Assembly: GCA_963784995.1 (NCBI GenBank)
Contig: CAWATZ010000011.1
Span: 124,001 to 188,000, forward strand
DNA length: 64,000 nt
Direction: 5' to 3'
Source of the DNA: CAWATZ01 sp963784995
GTDB taxonomy: Bacteria > Planctomycetota > Planctomycetia > Gemmatales > Gemmataceae
Position 1 is the stretch's first letter. Each line of letters opens with the position of its first letter. The notes beneath the pieces are model-generated. The model was not told the DNA's origin and did no database searches. It saw nothing but the letters and a program-made list of their open reading frames with translations. Positions 28,502 through 38,103 of the stretch are shown piece after piece. The translations under genes were made by a program, and so were the position numbers.

Positions 28502-29239
28502 CTACTTCTTGTTGAGCAGGTCCATGATCGCCGGTTTGACCGCATCGGCCCAGATCTGGTAGCCCTTGGGCGACAGGTGCAGGAAGTCGGGCATGATCTC
28601 CTTTTTGATGACGCCGTCCGGCTCCATGAACTTCTTGCCGATGTCCAGGAACTTCACTGTCTTGCCGCCATCGTCCAGCTTGAAGATGATCTCGTTCACC
28701 TTCGCCAGCTTCTCCCGTCCGGCGTTCGGCTTCTCGCCGCGCGGGAAGACGCCCAGCAGCAGCACCTTGGTTTCCGGCGAGCGCTTCTTGATCTCCTTGA
28801 CGATCGCGGTGATGCCGTCGGCGATCTCCTCGGCGCTGTTGCTGCCCGAGTTGTTGGTGCCGATCATCAGCATCAGCACCTTCGGCTTGATGCCGTCCAG
28901 CTCGCCGTTCTGGAGACGCCACAGGACGTGCTGGGTGCGGTCGCCGCCGATGCCGAAATTGGCGGCCTTGAGCGGGACAAACTCCTTTTCAAAGATGGCG
29001 GCGCCGCCGGCCTTGGGGTTGTGCCCTTCGCCGCCCCAGGCGTCGGTGATGGAATCGCCCACGAAGAGGACGTCCACGTTGCCCTTCTTGGCGATGCCCA
29101 GAAAGGTCTCGTGGCGTTTCGTGTCCTTGGGGACCGGCACGATTGCACTGTTGGGTTTCTCGTCGGCTCGCAGAGCCGGCGTCAGGATCAGGCCCAGCAG
29201 GGCCAGCAGCAGCCATTGCACTCTCGTTCGCATGTTCAC
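28502..29239 (-). CDS. Secreted SGNH/GDSL hydrolase
   Basis: This 245-residue protein has a signal peptide (MRTRVQWLLLALLGLILTPA) and all four SGNH blocks: VLFVGDSITDAWGG (Ser), GIGGDRTQHVLW (Gly), LMIGTNNSGSN (Asn) and PDFLHLSPKGY (Asp-His). It resembles the platelet-activating-factor acetylhydrolase IB beta-like group that planctomycetes encode many times, with likely action on acyl or acetyl esters of carbohydrates outside the cytoplasm. It follows the DUF1553-DUF1501 pair on the same strand. Confidence 0.93.
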   Translation of the reverse strand: MNMRTRVQWLLLALLGLILTPALRADEKPNSAIVPVPKDTKRHETFLGIAKKGNVDVLFVGDSITDAWGGEGHNPKAGGAAIFEKEFVPLKAANFGIGGDRTQHVLWRLQNGELDGIKPKVLMLMIGTNNSGSNSAEEIADGITAIVKEIKKRSPETKVLLLGVFPRGEKPNAGREKLAKVNEIIFKLDDGGKTVKFLDIGKKFMEPDGVIKKEIMPDFLHLSPKGYQIWADAVKPAIMDLLNKK

Positions 29240-29261
29240 TCCGATTGCCCTTGGGGAAGAT

Positions 29262-29315
29262 TGTAGCCATCACGCTCCGCGTGATGAGACCATCACGCGG
29301 AGCGTGATGGCTACA
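29262..29315. repeat. Perfect 25-bp nested inverted repeat
   Basis: Arms 29262-29286 and 29291-29315 are exact reverse complements around AGAC. Each arm contains a CATCACGC/GCGTGATG hairpin. It lies between the DUF1501 stop and the SGNH start on the minus strand, so it would be transcribed within the operon. Confidence 0.95.
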
Positions 29316-29323
29316 CTATTGTT

Positions 29324-30799
29324 TCAGGCCATCAACGCCTTGATCGCCTCGGCATGCTCGACGCCGGTCAGCCGCTGGTCCAGCCCCTGGTAGCGGAAGC
29401 TGAAGCGCTTGTGGTCGAAGCCTAACAGGTGCAGCACCGTCGCGTGGAAGTCACGGATGTGGACCGGGTCCTTGACGATGTTGTACGAGAACTCGTCGGT
29501 CTCGCCGTGAATCGCTCCGCCCTTGCTGCCGCCGCCAGCCATCCACATGGTGAAGCAGCGCGGATGGTGGTCGCGGCCATAGTTGGTCTTGCTCAGGCCG
29601 CCCTGCGAATAAATGGTCCGGCCAAACTCGCCGCCCCAGATCACCAGCGTCGAGTCGAACAGGCCGCGGTTCTTGAGGTCCTGGATCAGACCGTAGCAGG
29701 GCTGATCCACGTCGCGGCACTGGTCGGGCAGCCGGCCGGCCACGTTGCCGTGCGTGTCCCAATTGTTGTGGTAAATTTGGACAAAGCGGACGCCGCGCTC
29801 CACCAAGCGGCGGGCCAGCAGGGCGGTGTTGGCGAACGTCCCCGGCTTGCGGGCCGCCTCGCCGTAGAGCTTGAAGGTGTTCTCCGGCTCCTTGGCCAGG
29901 TCGGTCAGCTCGGGGACGCTGGTCTGCATCCGGTAGGCCATCTCGTACTGCTGGATGCGCGTGGCCGTTTCCGGATCGGACAGCTCCCGCAGCTTCATCT
30001 CGTTGAGGGCCTTGAGGCCGTCGAGCGTTTTGCGGCGGACGTCCGCGGACACTCCCGGCGGATTGTTGATGTACAGGATCGGATCGCCGCTGGTGCGGAA
30101 CGAGACGCCGGCATGCTCGCCGGACAGGTAGCCCGCCTGCCACAGCCGGGCGGAGATCGCCTGCACCTGCTCCTGGTTGCTCGGTTTGGCGACCAGCACC
30201 ACGAAGGTCGGCAGGTTCTGATTGAGACTGCCCAGGCCATACGAGGTCCACGCCCCCAGGCAGGGCCGGCCGGTGACCTGGTTGCCGGTCTGCATGGCGG
30301 TGATGGCCGGCTCGTGGTTGATCGCCTCGGTGTGCATACTGCGGATGAAGCACATTTCATCGACCATCTTGGCCGTCCACGGCAACAGCTCCGAAACCCA
30401 CATGCCGGACTTGCCGTGCTGGGCGAACTTGAACTTGCTCGGCGCGATCGGGAAGCGGGCCTGGCCGCTGGTCATGGTGGTCAGACGCTGGCCCATGCGG
30501 ATGGAATCGGGCAGGTCCTTGTCGTACCACTCGCCCATCTTCGGCTTGTAGTCGTACAGGTCCATCTGCGCCGGGCCGCCGACCATGTGCAGGTAAATCA
30601 CGTGCTTGGCCCTGGCCGGAAAGTGTGTCTGGGCGAGGGCGGCCCCGATGCCCGTCTTGTCGCCACTCTTCTCCTCCTCGGCCCCGGCGCTTCCCTGGGC
30701 CAGCAAGCTGGCCAGGGCACCCCAGCCGACGGCATGCATGGTCTTGCCGAAGAAATGGCGGCGGGTCAACAACTGCAGCGATTCGCGGATGGGGTCCAT
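29324..30799 (-). CDS. DUF1501 family protein
   Basis: This 491-residue protein begins MDPIRESLQLLTRRHFFGKT, a Tat-like twin-arginine start. The longer upstream start is not supported. Family features include VIYLHMVGGPAQMDLYDYKP, the ITAMQTGNQVTGRP segment, and VIWGGEFGRTIYSQGG with GRDHHPRCFTMWMAGGG. These indicate an alkaline-phosphatase/sulfatase-superfamily relative. DUF1501 genes are almost always paired with DUF1549/DUF1553 genes in planctomycetes, as here. Their exact role is unknown. Confidence 0.94.
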   Translation of the reverse strand: MDPIRESLQLLTRRHFFGKTMHAVGWGALASLLAQGSAGAEEEKSGDKTGIGAALAQTHFPARAKHVIYLHMVGGPAQMDLYDYKPKMGEWYDKDLPDSIRMGQRLTTMTSGQARFPIAPSKFKFAQHGKSGMWVSELLPWTAKMVDEMCFIRSMHTEAINHEPAITAMQTGNQVTGRPCLGAWTSYGLGSLNQNLPTFVVLVAKPSNQEQVQAISARLWQAGYLSGEHAGVSFRTSGDPILYINNPPGVSADVRRKTLDGLKALNEMKLRELSDPETATRIQQYEMAYRMQTSVPELTDLAKEPENTFKLYGEAARKPGTFANTALLARRLVERGVRFVQIYHNNWDTHGNVAGRLPDQCRDVDQPCYGLIQDLKNRGLFDSTLVIWGGEFGRTIYSQGGLSKTNYGRDHHPRCFTMWMAGGGSKGGAIHGETDEFSYNIVKDPVHIRDFHATVLHLLGFDHKRFSFRYQGLDQRLTGVEHAEAIKALMA

Positions 30800-30840
30800 G
30801 TTGCTTCTCAAAGGTTGGTGGTTCCTGGTTGGGAACATTC

Positions 30841-30968
30841 CCGTGGGTGCGCTGCGCGACCCACGGCTGGGTTATGCAACCCCTTCGGGGTAGAAAACCG
30901 GGCTCTCGTTGTCTTTTACCCCGAAGGGGTTATGTATCTCAGCCGTGGGTCGCGCAGCGCACCCACGG
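30841..30968. repeat. 52-bp nested inverted repeat between the DUF1501 and DUF1553 genes
   Basis: Arms 30841-30892 and 30917-30968 match over the outer 29 bases and the inner ~15 bases with a short mismatched section. Each arm contains two hairpins, GTGGGT/ACCCAC and ACCCC-TTCG-GGGT. The stem lies inside the operon, between the DUF1553 stop and the DUF1501 start. Confidence 0.93.
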
Positions 30969-30995
30969 AACCGGCCACGTCGCGGACGCATGGGG

Positions 30996-33900
30996 CTATT
31001 TGCACAGCACCTCGTCGAGGTTCATCAGCTGGTTGACGGCCATCGTCCAGGCCGCCAGGAGCGCGGGGTCCAGCGCCGGGTCGGCCTTCGACTCGCCCAC
31101 GGCGATCAGCTTGCGTGCCTCCTCGGCGTGGGTCTTGTAGTGCGTCAGCAGCTCGTCCAGCACGCCCTGCACCACCTTCTGCTCCTCCGGACGGAACGGC
31201 CGGGCCAGCAGCCGGCGAGCGATGAAATCGAGCCGGGTCGCCGTCTGCTCGCCGCCCTGGGTGAGGGCGACCTGGGCCAGGTGGCGGGCCGCCTCGACGA
31301 ACTGGACGTCGTTGAGCGTCACCAGAGCCTGCAATGGCGTGTTGGTGCGTTCCCGGCGGACCGTGCAGGTTTCGCGGTTGGGAGCGTTGAGAATGTCCAT
31401 CGACGCCGGCGGCGCGGCGCGCTTCCAGAAAGTGTACATGCTCCGCCGGTACAGGCTCTCGCCGGCGTCCCGGCGGTAATCGCGGGTGTTGCTGCCGATC
31501 ATCGCCACTGCTTCCCAGACCCCTTCCGGCTGGTACGGCTTGACGCTCGGCCCGCCGATCTTCGGGACCAGCAGCCCGCTGGCGGCCAGGGCGTGGTCGC
31601 GGATCATCTCGGCATCCATCCGGTAGCGCGAACCGCGCGACAGCAGCCGATTGAACGGGTCTTTTTCATGCTTCTCGGGAGTCACGAGGGCCGACTGGCG
31701 ATAGGCCGCCGAGGTCACCAGCAGGGTGAAGAAGCGTTTCACGTCCCAGCCGGACTCGCGGAACTCCACGGCGAGCCAATCGAGCAACTCCGGATGCGAG
31801 GGCAGCTCGCCTGTGATGCCGAAGTCGCCGGCCGTCCGCACCAGGCCAGTGCCGAACACCTCCTGCCAGAAGCGATTGACCGTCACCCGGGCCGTCAGCG
31901 GATGCTCCTCGCGCAGCAGCCATTTGGCGAAGCCGAGACGGTTGCGCGGCAGATCCGGAGGCATCGGCGGCAGCGATTGCGGGGTGCCGGCCTTGACGGG
32001 GTCGCGCCGCTTGTCGTACTCGCCGCGGTGGAGGACGTACGCCATCGGCTCGGTCTCCCGCTCATTCATGACGTAGGCCACCGTGCCGCGCGAGCGGATC
32101 GCGACTTCCTCCTGCTGCCAGGCGGACAGCTTGCCCGTCAAATCGCGGGAGAGCGGGTCGAGGGCCGACAGCCACCAGTCGAACAGCTCCTTGACCTCTG
32201 CCGGCTTGCGCTCCTTCGCCGGTCGGGCCAGCAGTTCCTGGACACGAGGCCCCCGTTCCAGCCGGGCGACTTCCTGCGGCGACAGCGTTTTGGCGTACAA
32301 CCGCAGGTCCTGAAGCATCAGCCCTTGCAAGCGCTCGCTGGTGTGGCGCTGGCCGATCTTCAGCGGGACGGTAGTGCGGATGGTCGATTTCAGCTGGTCA
32401 GCCTGGACGTCCACCGGTTGCGGCTGGCCGTCGAGGTAGACCTTCACGCCCGCCGCCTTCCCGGAGCCGTCGTAGGTAGCGAGAACGTGGTGCCACTGCC
32501 CGGGCTTGAGCGGCTGTCGGGCCACGACCTTCAGGGCGTCCTCGGGCCAGCGGTTGATCACGTGCATGCCGACGCGGTCTTTCTCGACCCAGAAATCCCA
32601 GCCGCGATGGAGGTTGCCGTTGTCCATCCGGGCCACAATGGCCCCGGTCAGGCCGCGCTTCGGTAGCCGCACCCACGCGGACACCGAGAAGCCCTGGTTC
32701 CGGTCGAAGTCGCCGGCCTCCGGAATCTCGATGGTCCCGGTCGCCGGCAGAGCGTACGCCCTGGGACCGACCTTGCCCGCGCCCCAGGCAACGGCATCGC
32801 CGGTCACCTTCCTCGACTTGCCATTCACCTCCAGGGTGACCGTCTTGCCCTGACCTTCGCTCAGTTTGGCGTGCAGTTGCAGCTTCGCGGTCGGAACCAG
32901 CTTCGCGATCTCCTCGGTCTTGGCCGCGGTCAGCCATTTGTCGAAGTCGATCCGCGCCTGCTTCTTGCGTTCGTCGAGCTTGCCGCGGACTTCGTTCATC
33001 TTCTGTGTCAGGCGTTCCCAGAGAGGCCGATCTTCCGTGCGCGGCACGACCAGGATGGGCGGCGTATTGGAGACGTTGCCGTCCATCGCCCCCTGGGTGG
33101 TGTTGTTGAAGAATGCCGACATCGAATAGAAGTCGCGCGTCGTGAGCGGATCGAACTTGTGATTGTGACAGACGGCACAGCCGGCCGTCAGGCCCATCCA
33201 CACCTGGGAGGCCGTCTCGGTGCGGTCGCGGGTGTACAGCACCAGGTACTCCTCGGCGATGGCACCGCCCTCGTTGGTGGTGATGTTGCAGCGGCTGAAG
33301 CCGGTCGCCACCTTCTGGTCCAATGTCGGATTAGGCAGCAGATCGCCGGCCAGCTGCTCGATGGTGAACTGGTCAAAGGACATGTTGCGGTTGAAGGCGC
33401 CGATGACCCAATCGCGGTAGGACCAGATCTCGCGGAAGTTGTCGAAGTGGATGCCGTGCGTGTCGGCGTAGCGGGCCACGTCGAGCCAGGAGCGGCCGCG
33501 ATGTTCGCCCCAGTGCGGCGAACGCAGCAGCTTGGCGACGTAGCTCTCGCAGGCGTCGGGTGCCTTGTCGCTGACAAACTCCTCCACGTCCTCGGGCCTG
33601 GGAGGCAGGCCGGTCAGGTCCAGGCTCAGCCGGCGGGCCAGGGTGCGGCGGTCGGCCTCGGGGGCCGGCTGCAGACCCTTCTTCTCCAGTTCGGCCAGGA
33701 TAAAGCGGTCGATCGGGTTGCGCGCCCAGGTCTTGTTCTTCACCTCGGGCAAGGCGGGGCGCTTGGGCGGGATAAATGACCAGTGCGGCTGATACTCGGC
33801 CCCGGCGGCCACCCAGCGCTTCAGCGTCTCCTTCTGGGCGGCGGTCAGTTTCTTGTGCGATTTGGCCGGCGGCATCAGCTCCTTGGCGTCGGTGGCGAAG

Positions 33901-34187
33901 ATGCGCTCGACCAGGGCGCTCTCGTCGGGCTTGCCGGGCACGAAGGCCTGGGCCTTGACGGCCTCGTCGCGGAGGTCCAGACGCAAGCTCGCCTTGCGGG
34001 CGGCGCTGTCGGGGCCGTGACAGGCAAAGCAGTTCTCGGCCAGGATGGGCCGGATGTCCCGGTTGTATTCCGGCCGCACGCCTGCGTGCGCTCCGGCCGG
34101 CAGGCCGGCCTGCGCTTGGGCCTGGGCCTGGGAAGACAACAAGCCAAGGAGGACCAGCAGCTTCACGAGCCAAACGCGGAATGTCAT
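30996..34187 (-). CDS. DUF1549/DUF1553 protein with planctomycete-type cytochrome c and LamG domains
   Basis: This 1063-residue exported protein starts at MTFRVWLVKLLVLLGLL (signal). Domains in order: planctomycete cytochrome-type domain with CFACHG haem-binding motif, DUF1549 (NPIDRFILAELEKKGLQP; WLDVARYADTHG), a second CxxCH (CAVCHNHKFDPL), a central LamG-like jelly roll (NQGFSVSAWVRLP; PGQWHHVLATYDGSGKAAG), then DUF1553 (HPLTARVTVNRFWQEVFG; RGSRYRMDAEMIRDHALAAS). The family is typical of planctomycetes and is thought to act in periplasmic carbohydrate or redox processes. It is first in the operon with DUF1501 and SGNH genes. Confidence 0.95.
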   Translation of the reverse strand: MTFRVWLVKLLVLLGLLSSQAQAQAQAGLPAGAHAGVRPEYNRDIRPILAENCFACHGPDSAARKASLRLDLRDEAVKAQAFVPGKPDESALVERIFATDAKELMPPAKSHKKLTAAQKETLKRWVAAGAEYQPHWSFIPPKRPALPEVKNKTWARNPIDRFILAELEKKGLQPAPEADRRTLARRLSLDLTGLPPRPEDVEEFVSDKAPDACESYVAKLLRSPHWGEHRGRSWLDVARYADTHGIHFDNFREIWSYRDWVIGAFNRNMSFDQFTIEQLAGDLLPNPTLDQKVATGFSRCNITTNEGGAIAEEYLVLYTRDRTETASQVWMGLTAGCAVCHNHKFDPLTTRDFYSMSAFFNNTTQGAMDGNVSNTPPILVVPRTEDRPLWERLTQKMNEVRGKLDERKKQARIDFDKWLTAAKTEEIAKLVPTAKLQLHAKLSEGQGKTVTLEVNGKSRKVTGDAVAWGAGKVGPRAYALPATGTIEIPEAGDFDRNQGFSVSAWVRLPKRGLTGAIVARMDNGNLHRGWDFWVEKDRVGMHVINRWPEDALKVVARQPLKPGQWHHVLATYDGSGKAAGVKVYLDGQPQPVDVQADQLKSTIRTTVPLKIGQRHTSERLQGLMLQDLRLYAKTLSPQEVARLERGPRVQELLARPAKERKPAEVKELFDWWLSALDPLSRDLTGKLSAWQQEEVAIRSRGTVAYVMNERETEPMAYVLHRGEYDKRRDPVKAGTPQSLPPMPPDLPRNRLGFAKWLLREEHPLTARVTVNRFWQEVFGTGLVRTAGDFGITGELPSHPELLDWLAVEFRESGWDVKRFFTLLVTSAAYRQSALVTPEKHEKDPFNRLLSRGSRYRMDAEMIRDHALAASGLLVPKIGGPSVKPYQPEGVWEAVAMIGSNTRDYRRDAGESLYRRSMYTFWKRAAPPASMDILNAPNRETCTVRRERTNTPLQALVTLNDVQFVEAARHLAQVALTQGGEQTATRLDFIARRLLARPFRPEEQKVVQGVLDELLTHYKTHAEEARKLIAVGESKADPALDPALLAAWTMAVNQLMNLDEVLCK

Positions 34188-34353
34188 CAGTTGCCTCGGC
34201 AATGGTCGGATGGTTGGTCGTGGAACCAAAGTGTATGGCCGGTTGGCGGGTTTACTGAATTGTAACGGAAGCCAGGCAGAGAGCAAGAAGATTCCGGGAG
34301 AATTGTTTCGTGGTTTCGTGCGGCTCAGGAAGAAAAAGGCCGACGCCCCTCCC

Positions 34354-34460
34354 ACCCAGGGCGATGCCCTGGGCTATCGTGTTGCGCCCCTTCGGGGCGG
34401 AAAACCTTGTCTTTCGCCCCGAAGGGGCGCAACAGGATAGCCCAGGGCAACGCCCTGGGT
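34354..34460. repeat. 46-bp nested inverted repeat related to the 187-bp array
   Basis: Arms 34354-34399 and 34415-34460 pair with two mismatches and contain the same CCCAGGGC and GCCCC-TTCG-GGGC hairpins as the units at 19093-19567. The following ~50 bases (a tail with GGACTTTCTCTTTCT) also match those units, so the mobile block is larger than the palindrome. It fills most of the 370-bp gap between the DUF1553 start and the kinase 3' end. Confidence 0.95.
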
Positions 34461-34557
34461 CAGGCGCCCAGGCGGACTTTCTCTTTCTGAGTCGCAAGAA
34501 CCGCGACGGGCAGCGGAGCGCGTCTCCCCCCGCTTACGCAGGAGGCTCGCGTCGCGG

Positions 34558-37500
34558 CTAAACAAGTTCCTGCACCACCTCGCCGAGAGCGGCGTGCAAG
34601 AGCCCGACCTCGCGCTGCAGGTCGGCCAGGGCCGGGCCGCGCTCGTGCGGATTGCCGGCGCGGTGCTGCATCTGCACGGCGGCGGCGACGGCGGCCGGCG
34701 CGTTGAAGAAGGACATCGACCCTTTCAAGGTGTGCGCCGCTTGCTCCAGCGTGGCCGTGTCGCCCTCGGCCAGGGCCTGCTGCATGTCGGCCAGCAACCG
34801 GGTGGAGTTCTCGCGGAACAGCGAGACCACCTCGGCAAACACCCTGCTGTTGCCGCTCAGGCGCTCCAGGGTCCGGTCGCGATCGAAAACCGGAGGCGAA
34901 CTCCTCCCCTGGTGGGACGGCTCGGGAGAGCCGTCCGGACGTACCAGGAGGGCCGTCCTCCCTCCCGGACTCATCACCTGGGCCAGCACCTGCCGCAGTT
35001 GCTCGGGCTCCAGCGGCTTGGAGACGTGACCGTCCATGCCGGCTTGCAGGCAGCGTTCCTGATCGCTGGGGCTGACGTGAGCGGTCAGGGCCACAATGGG
35101 GGTGCGCCGGCCGGTGCCGGCCTCGCGCTGGCGGATGACCGCCGTGGTTTCCAGTCCATCCATCTCCGGCATGCCCAGGTCCATCAGCACCAGGTCAAAC
35201 GTCTCTTGCTCCAGCCGGGCCACGGCCTCCCGGCCGCCGTGGGCCACGGCCACCCGGTGCCCCTGCTTTTCCAGCAGGTAGACGCCCACCTGGCGGTTGA
35301 AGTCGTTGTCCTCGACCAGAAGGATGCGCAGACACCGGGGCGGAAGCCGGCCGGGGTCGAGGCGTTAGACCCCGGCCGCTGTCCGCGGGAAACAGGTCGA
35401 GCGAGGGCCGGCAATCCGGGGGCAGGACACTGGCGGTTGGCTCCGCGGTCCGCGCTGCCGGTTCCGCGATCCCGTTGGCCTTGCCGTCCGCGAGGACCGC
35501 GCGGTGGGTTCGTCCCGAACGGAATGGTGAACGAGAACCGACTGCCCCTGTCCAGCTCACTGACAACCTCGATGCGGCCGCCCATCATCTCCACCAGCCG
35601 GCTGGAGATGCTCAGACCCAGCCCGGTGCCGCCGTACTTGCGGCTCAGCGAGCTGTCGGCCTGGACGAACGGCTCGAAGATGCTCCGCAGCTTCTCGGCC
35701 GGGATGCCGATGCCGGTGTCGCGGATGGCGAAATGCAATTCAACCACGGATGCCACGGATGACACAGATAAAGAAGGGGAAAGTCTTTTGTCTTTATCCG
35801 TGTCATCCGTGTCATCCGTGGTTCGTTTTTCAACTTCCACGGAGACGACCACCTCGCCCTGCTCGGTGAACTTGACGGCGTTGCCGACCAGGTTGAGCAG
35901 CACCTGGCGCAGCCGGAGGGAATCGCCAACCAGGACGGCGGGGATGGCCGGATCGACCTGGCAGCGGTAACTGAGGCCCTTGTGCTGGGCCCGCAGCAGG
36001 AGCGGCTTGAGGCTCTCGTCCAGTTCCCGGCGCAGGTCGAACGGCTCCGGGGTCAGCTCCAGCTTGCCGGCCTCGATCTTGGAGAAATCGAGGATGTCGT
36101 TGAGCAGGGCCAGCAGCGACTGGGCCGAGATCTGGACCGCCTGGAGAAAATCGCGCTGCGGGGGGGTGAGCGGCGTGTCCAGGATCATCTCGGTCATGCC
36201 CAGGATGCCGTTCATGGGTGTGCGGATCTCATGGCTGATGCTGGCCAGGAACTCGCTCTTGGCCCGGCTGGCCGCTTCGGCCAGCAAGGTGGCCGTGCGC
36301 AGGTCCTGGTTGGTGGCTTCCAGCTGCTGGGTGCGCTGGGCGACGCGCTTCTCCAGCTGCTCGTTGGTTTGCAGGATGGCCTGCTCGGCGCGTTTCTGGT
36401 CCTCGATGTCGGTGCTGGTGCCAAACCAGGCCAGCACCTGGCCATACGGGTCGCGCAGCGGCAAGGCCCGGCCCAGGTGCCAGCGGAAGGCGCCGTCGCT
36501 GGCCCGCTGCAAGCGGAACTCCGTCTCGAACGGTTCGCCCGTTTGCAGGGCCCGCTGCCAGGCCTGGGTCAGGCCCTCATGGTCCTCGGGATGGACCGCG
36601 CCCTGGCCCTGGCCCTGCCAGGCCTCCTCCGGCGTCAGCCCGAAATAGTCGCTCCAGCGGCGGTTGAAATAGGTCAGCCGGCCATCGGGCCCGGTGCTCC
36701 AGACAATTTGCGGCAGGGTATCGGCCAGCAAGCGGAAGCGCGCCTCGCTCTGCCGCAGCGCATCCTCGGTCCGCTTGCGCTCGGTGAAGTCCTGAACCAC
36801 CGCCACCGTCCGGACGGGCCGTCCCGTGGAATCGTGGATCATGGCGGCCGAGACGTGGACCCAGACCACCGTGCCGTTCTTGCGCAGGTAGCGCTTGGTC
36901 ATGTTGTAATCCGCGATCTCGCCGCGCAGCAGGCGCTGGAACAGCTCGGCGTTCTGGTCGCGGTCGTCGGGATGGGTCAGTTGCAGGAAGGTCATACCCA
37001 TCAGTTCGGTCTCGGTGTAGCCGACCAGTTCGCAGTACTTGCGGTTGACCCGGAGCACCCGGCCGGTGTCCGGATCGGCCTGGGCCTTGGCCACGCCCGC
37101 CAGGTCAAAGGTGCCGCGAAATTCCTCCTCGCTCTGGCGCAGCACCTCCTCGGCGGCGTTGCGATGCCGCAGATCGGAGCGGACGGCCGCGACCACCAGC
37201 ACCAGCAGGGCCACGCCCATCAAGGTGGCCAGGGCCACAGTCAGATAGGCGACCTGGGCATGGCCCTGCGATTTCTGGGTGCGTTCCCGCAGCAGCTCCT
37301 TTTCCTCCGCGACCAGGGCCTGGAAGAGCAGGCGGATCTTCTCCATCTTCGCCTCGCCCTGGCCGGAGCGGATCTTGGCCAGGGCCTGCTGCCGGCCAAC
37401 AGCACGAGCGGGTCCAGCAACCGCGACAGCTCGCTGAACGACCAGGACAGCGACAACGTCCAACAAGACGACGTCGGCTCCCTGTTCATCCAGGGTTAGC

Positions 37501-37877
37501 ACGTGCTGGATCGACTTCAGCCGGGTTTCCACGAGGTCGCGCAGTTGCCCGACGCGCTCCTGCTGCTCCGGGTTGTCGTTGACCTTTGCGGTCAGCTTCG
37601 CCAGGGCGTCGCGGATGCGGGGCAGAGCTTTTTCGTAGGAACGCAGGAAGATCTGGTTCTCGGTGAGCAAGTAACCCCGCTGGCTGGACTCGGCCTCGGC
37701 CAGGGCGGAGCGGACCTCGGCCAGCCGGGTCAGGACGCGATGCGTGTGGTCCAGCCAGACGTCGTCCATGGCCATTTTGCTGACGTTCCACCCGGAGACC
37801 AGGCCATTGGCCAGCAGCAGCACCAGGGTGCCGAGGAAGGCGAGGCGCAGACGGCGGCTGAGGTCTGGTTTGGTCAT
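34558..37877 (-). CDS. Hybrid sensor histidine kinase (CHASE3-PAS-PAS-HisKA-HATPase-REC-HPt), frameshifted near 35350
   Basis: Start at MTKPDLSRRLRLAFLG (37877), where GGGGATGGAG precedes. Order: membrane helix, CHASE3-like sensor (HTHRVLTRLAEVRSALAEAE), second helix, two PAS domains, HisKA with SHEIRTPMNGILGM (phospho-His near residue 547), HATPase with DTGIGIP and GGTGLGLSIS, receiver with LVEDND and LVLMDLGMPEMDG, and HPt with AAHTLKGSMSFF. The receiver-HPt part is in another frame, with the break at about 35340-35367. Between VVSVEVE and LHFAIRD about 30 residues rich in TDD and SVSS are encoded by a palindromic repeat element. The CHASE3 end (near 37400-37490) also looks locally out of frame. 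Confidence 0.88.
35742..35823. repeat. 33-bp inverted repeat inserted in frame in the kinase gene
   Basis: Arms 35742-35774 and 35791-35823 pair with two mismatches and belong to the ACCACGGATGACACGGAT family of 2664-2770. The element is translated in frame as a TTDDTDDTDKD and LSVSSVASVV segment in the ATPase domain, between two conserved strands. It is the only long palindrome of the window placed well inside a gene. Confidence 0.93.
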
Positions 37878-37943
37878 GGCTCCATCCCCTGGTCGGTCGG
37901 GGTTCGGTGAAGAATTACGCTGCGGAGCATTGGACAGTTCCTG

Positions 37944-37958
37944 TCCGGAATGATACCA
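37944..37958 (+). promoter_or_regulatory. 15-base motif shared with 50481-50495, possible promoter
   Basis: TCCGGAATGATACCA occurs here between the divergent kinase and MFS genes and again before the universal stress gene, in the same orientation relative to the plus-strand gene. The TGATAC core could be a -10 element. Distances to the starts are 146 and 63 bases. Confidence 0.3.
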
Positions 37959-37975
37959 CAATCCCATCCAGCCGC

Positions 37976-38032
37976 CACAAGCCCGAAGCGCCAGCGCCGG
38001 GTTGGTCCCGGCGCTGGCGCTTCGGGCTTGTG
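37976..38032. repeat. Perfect 26-bp inverted repeat upstream of the MFS gene
   Basis: Arms 37976-38001 and 38007-38032 are exact reverse complements around TTGGT (arm start CACAAGCCCGAAGCGCC). A one-armed relative is at 21135-21173, and 4456-4547 shares the terminal ACACAAGCCCGGAGCG. It lies between a candidate promoter and the MFS start, so it would be in the mRNA leader. Confidence 0.95.
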
Positions 38033-38103
38033 TCAGCAGCTTCTTCGGCCGGCAGGCAGGCGGTCAGTCCTCGGGCTCCCCTCGGATCAACAGGAGATGG
38101 CAG

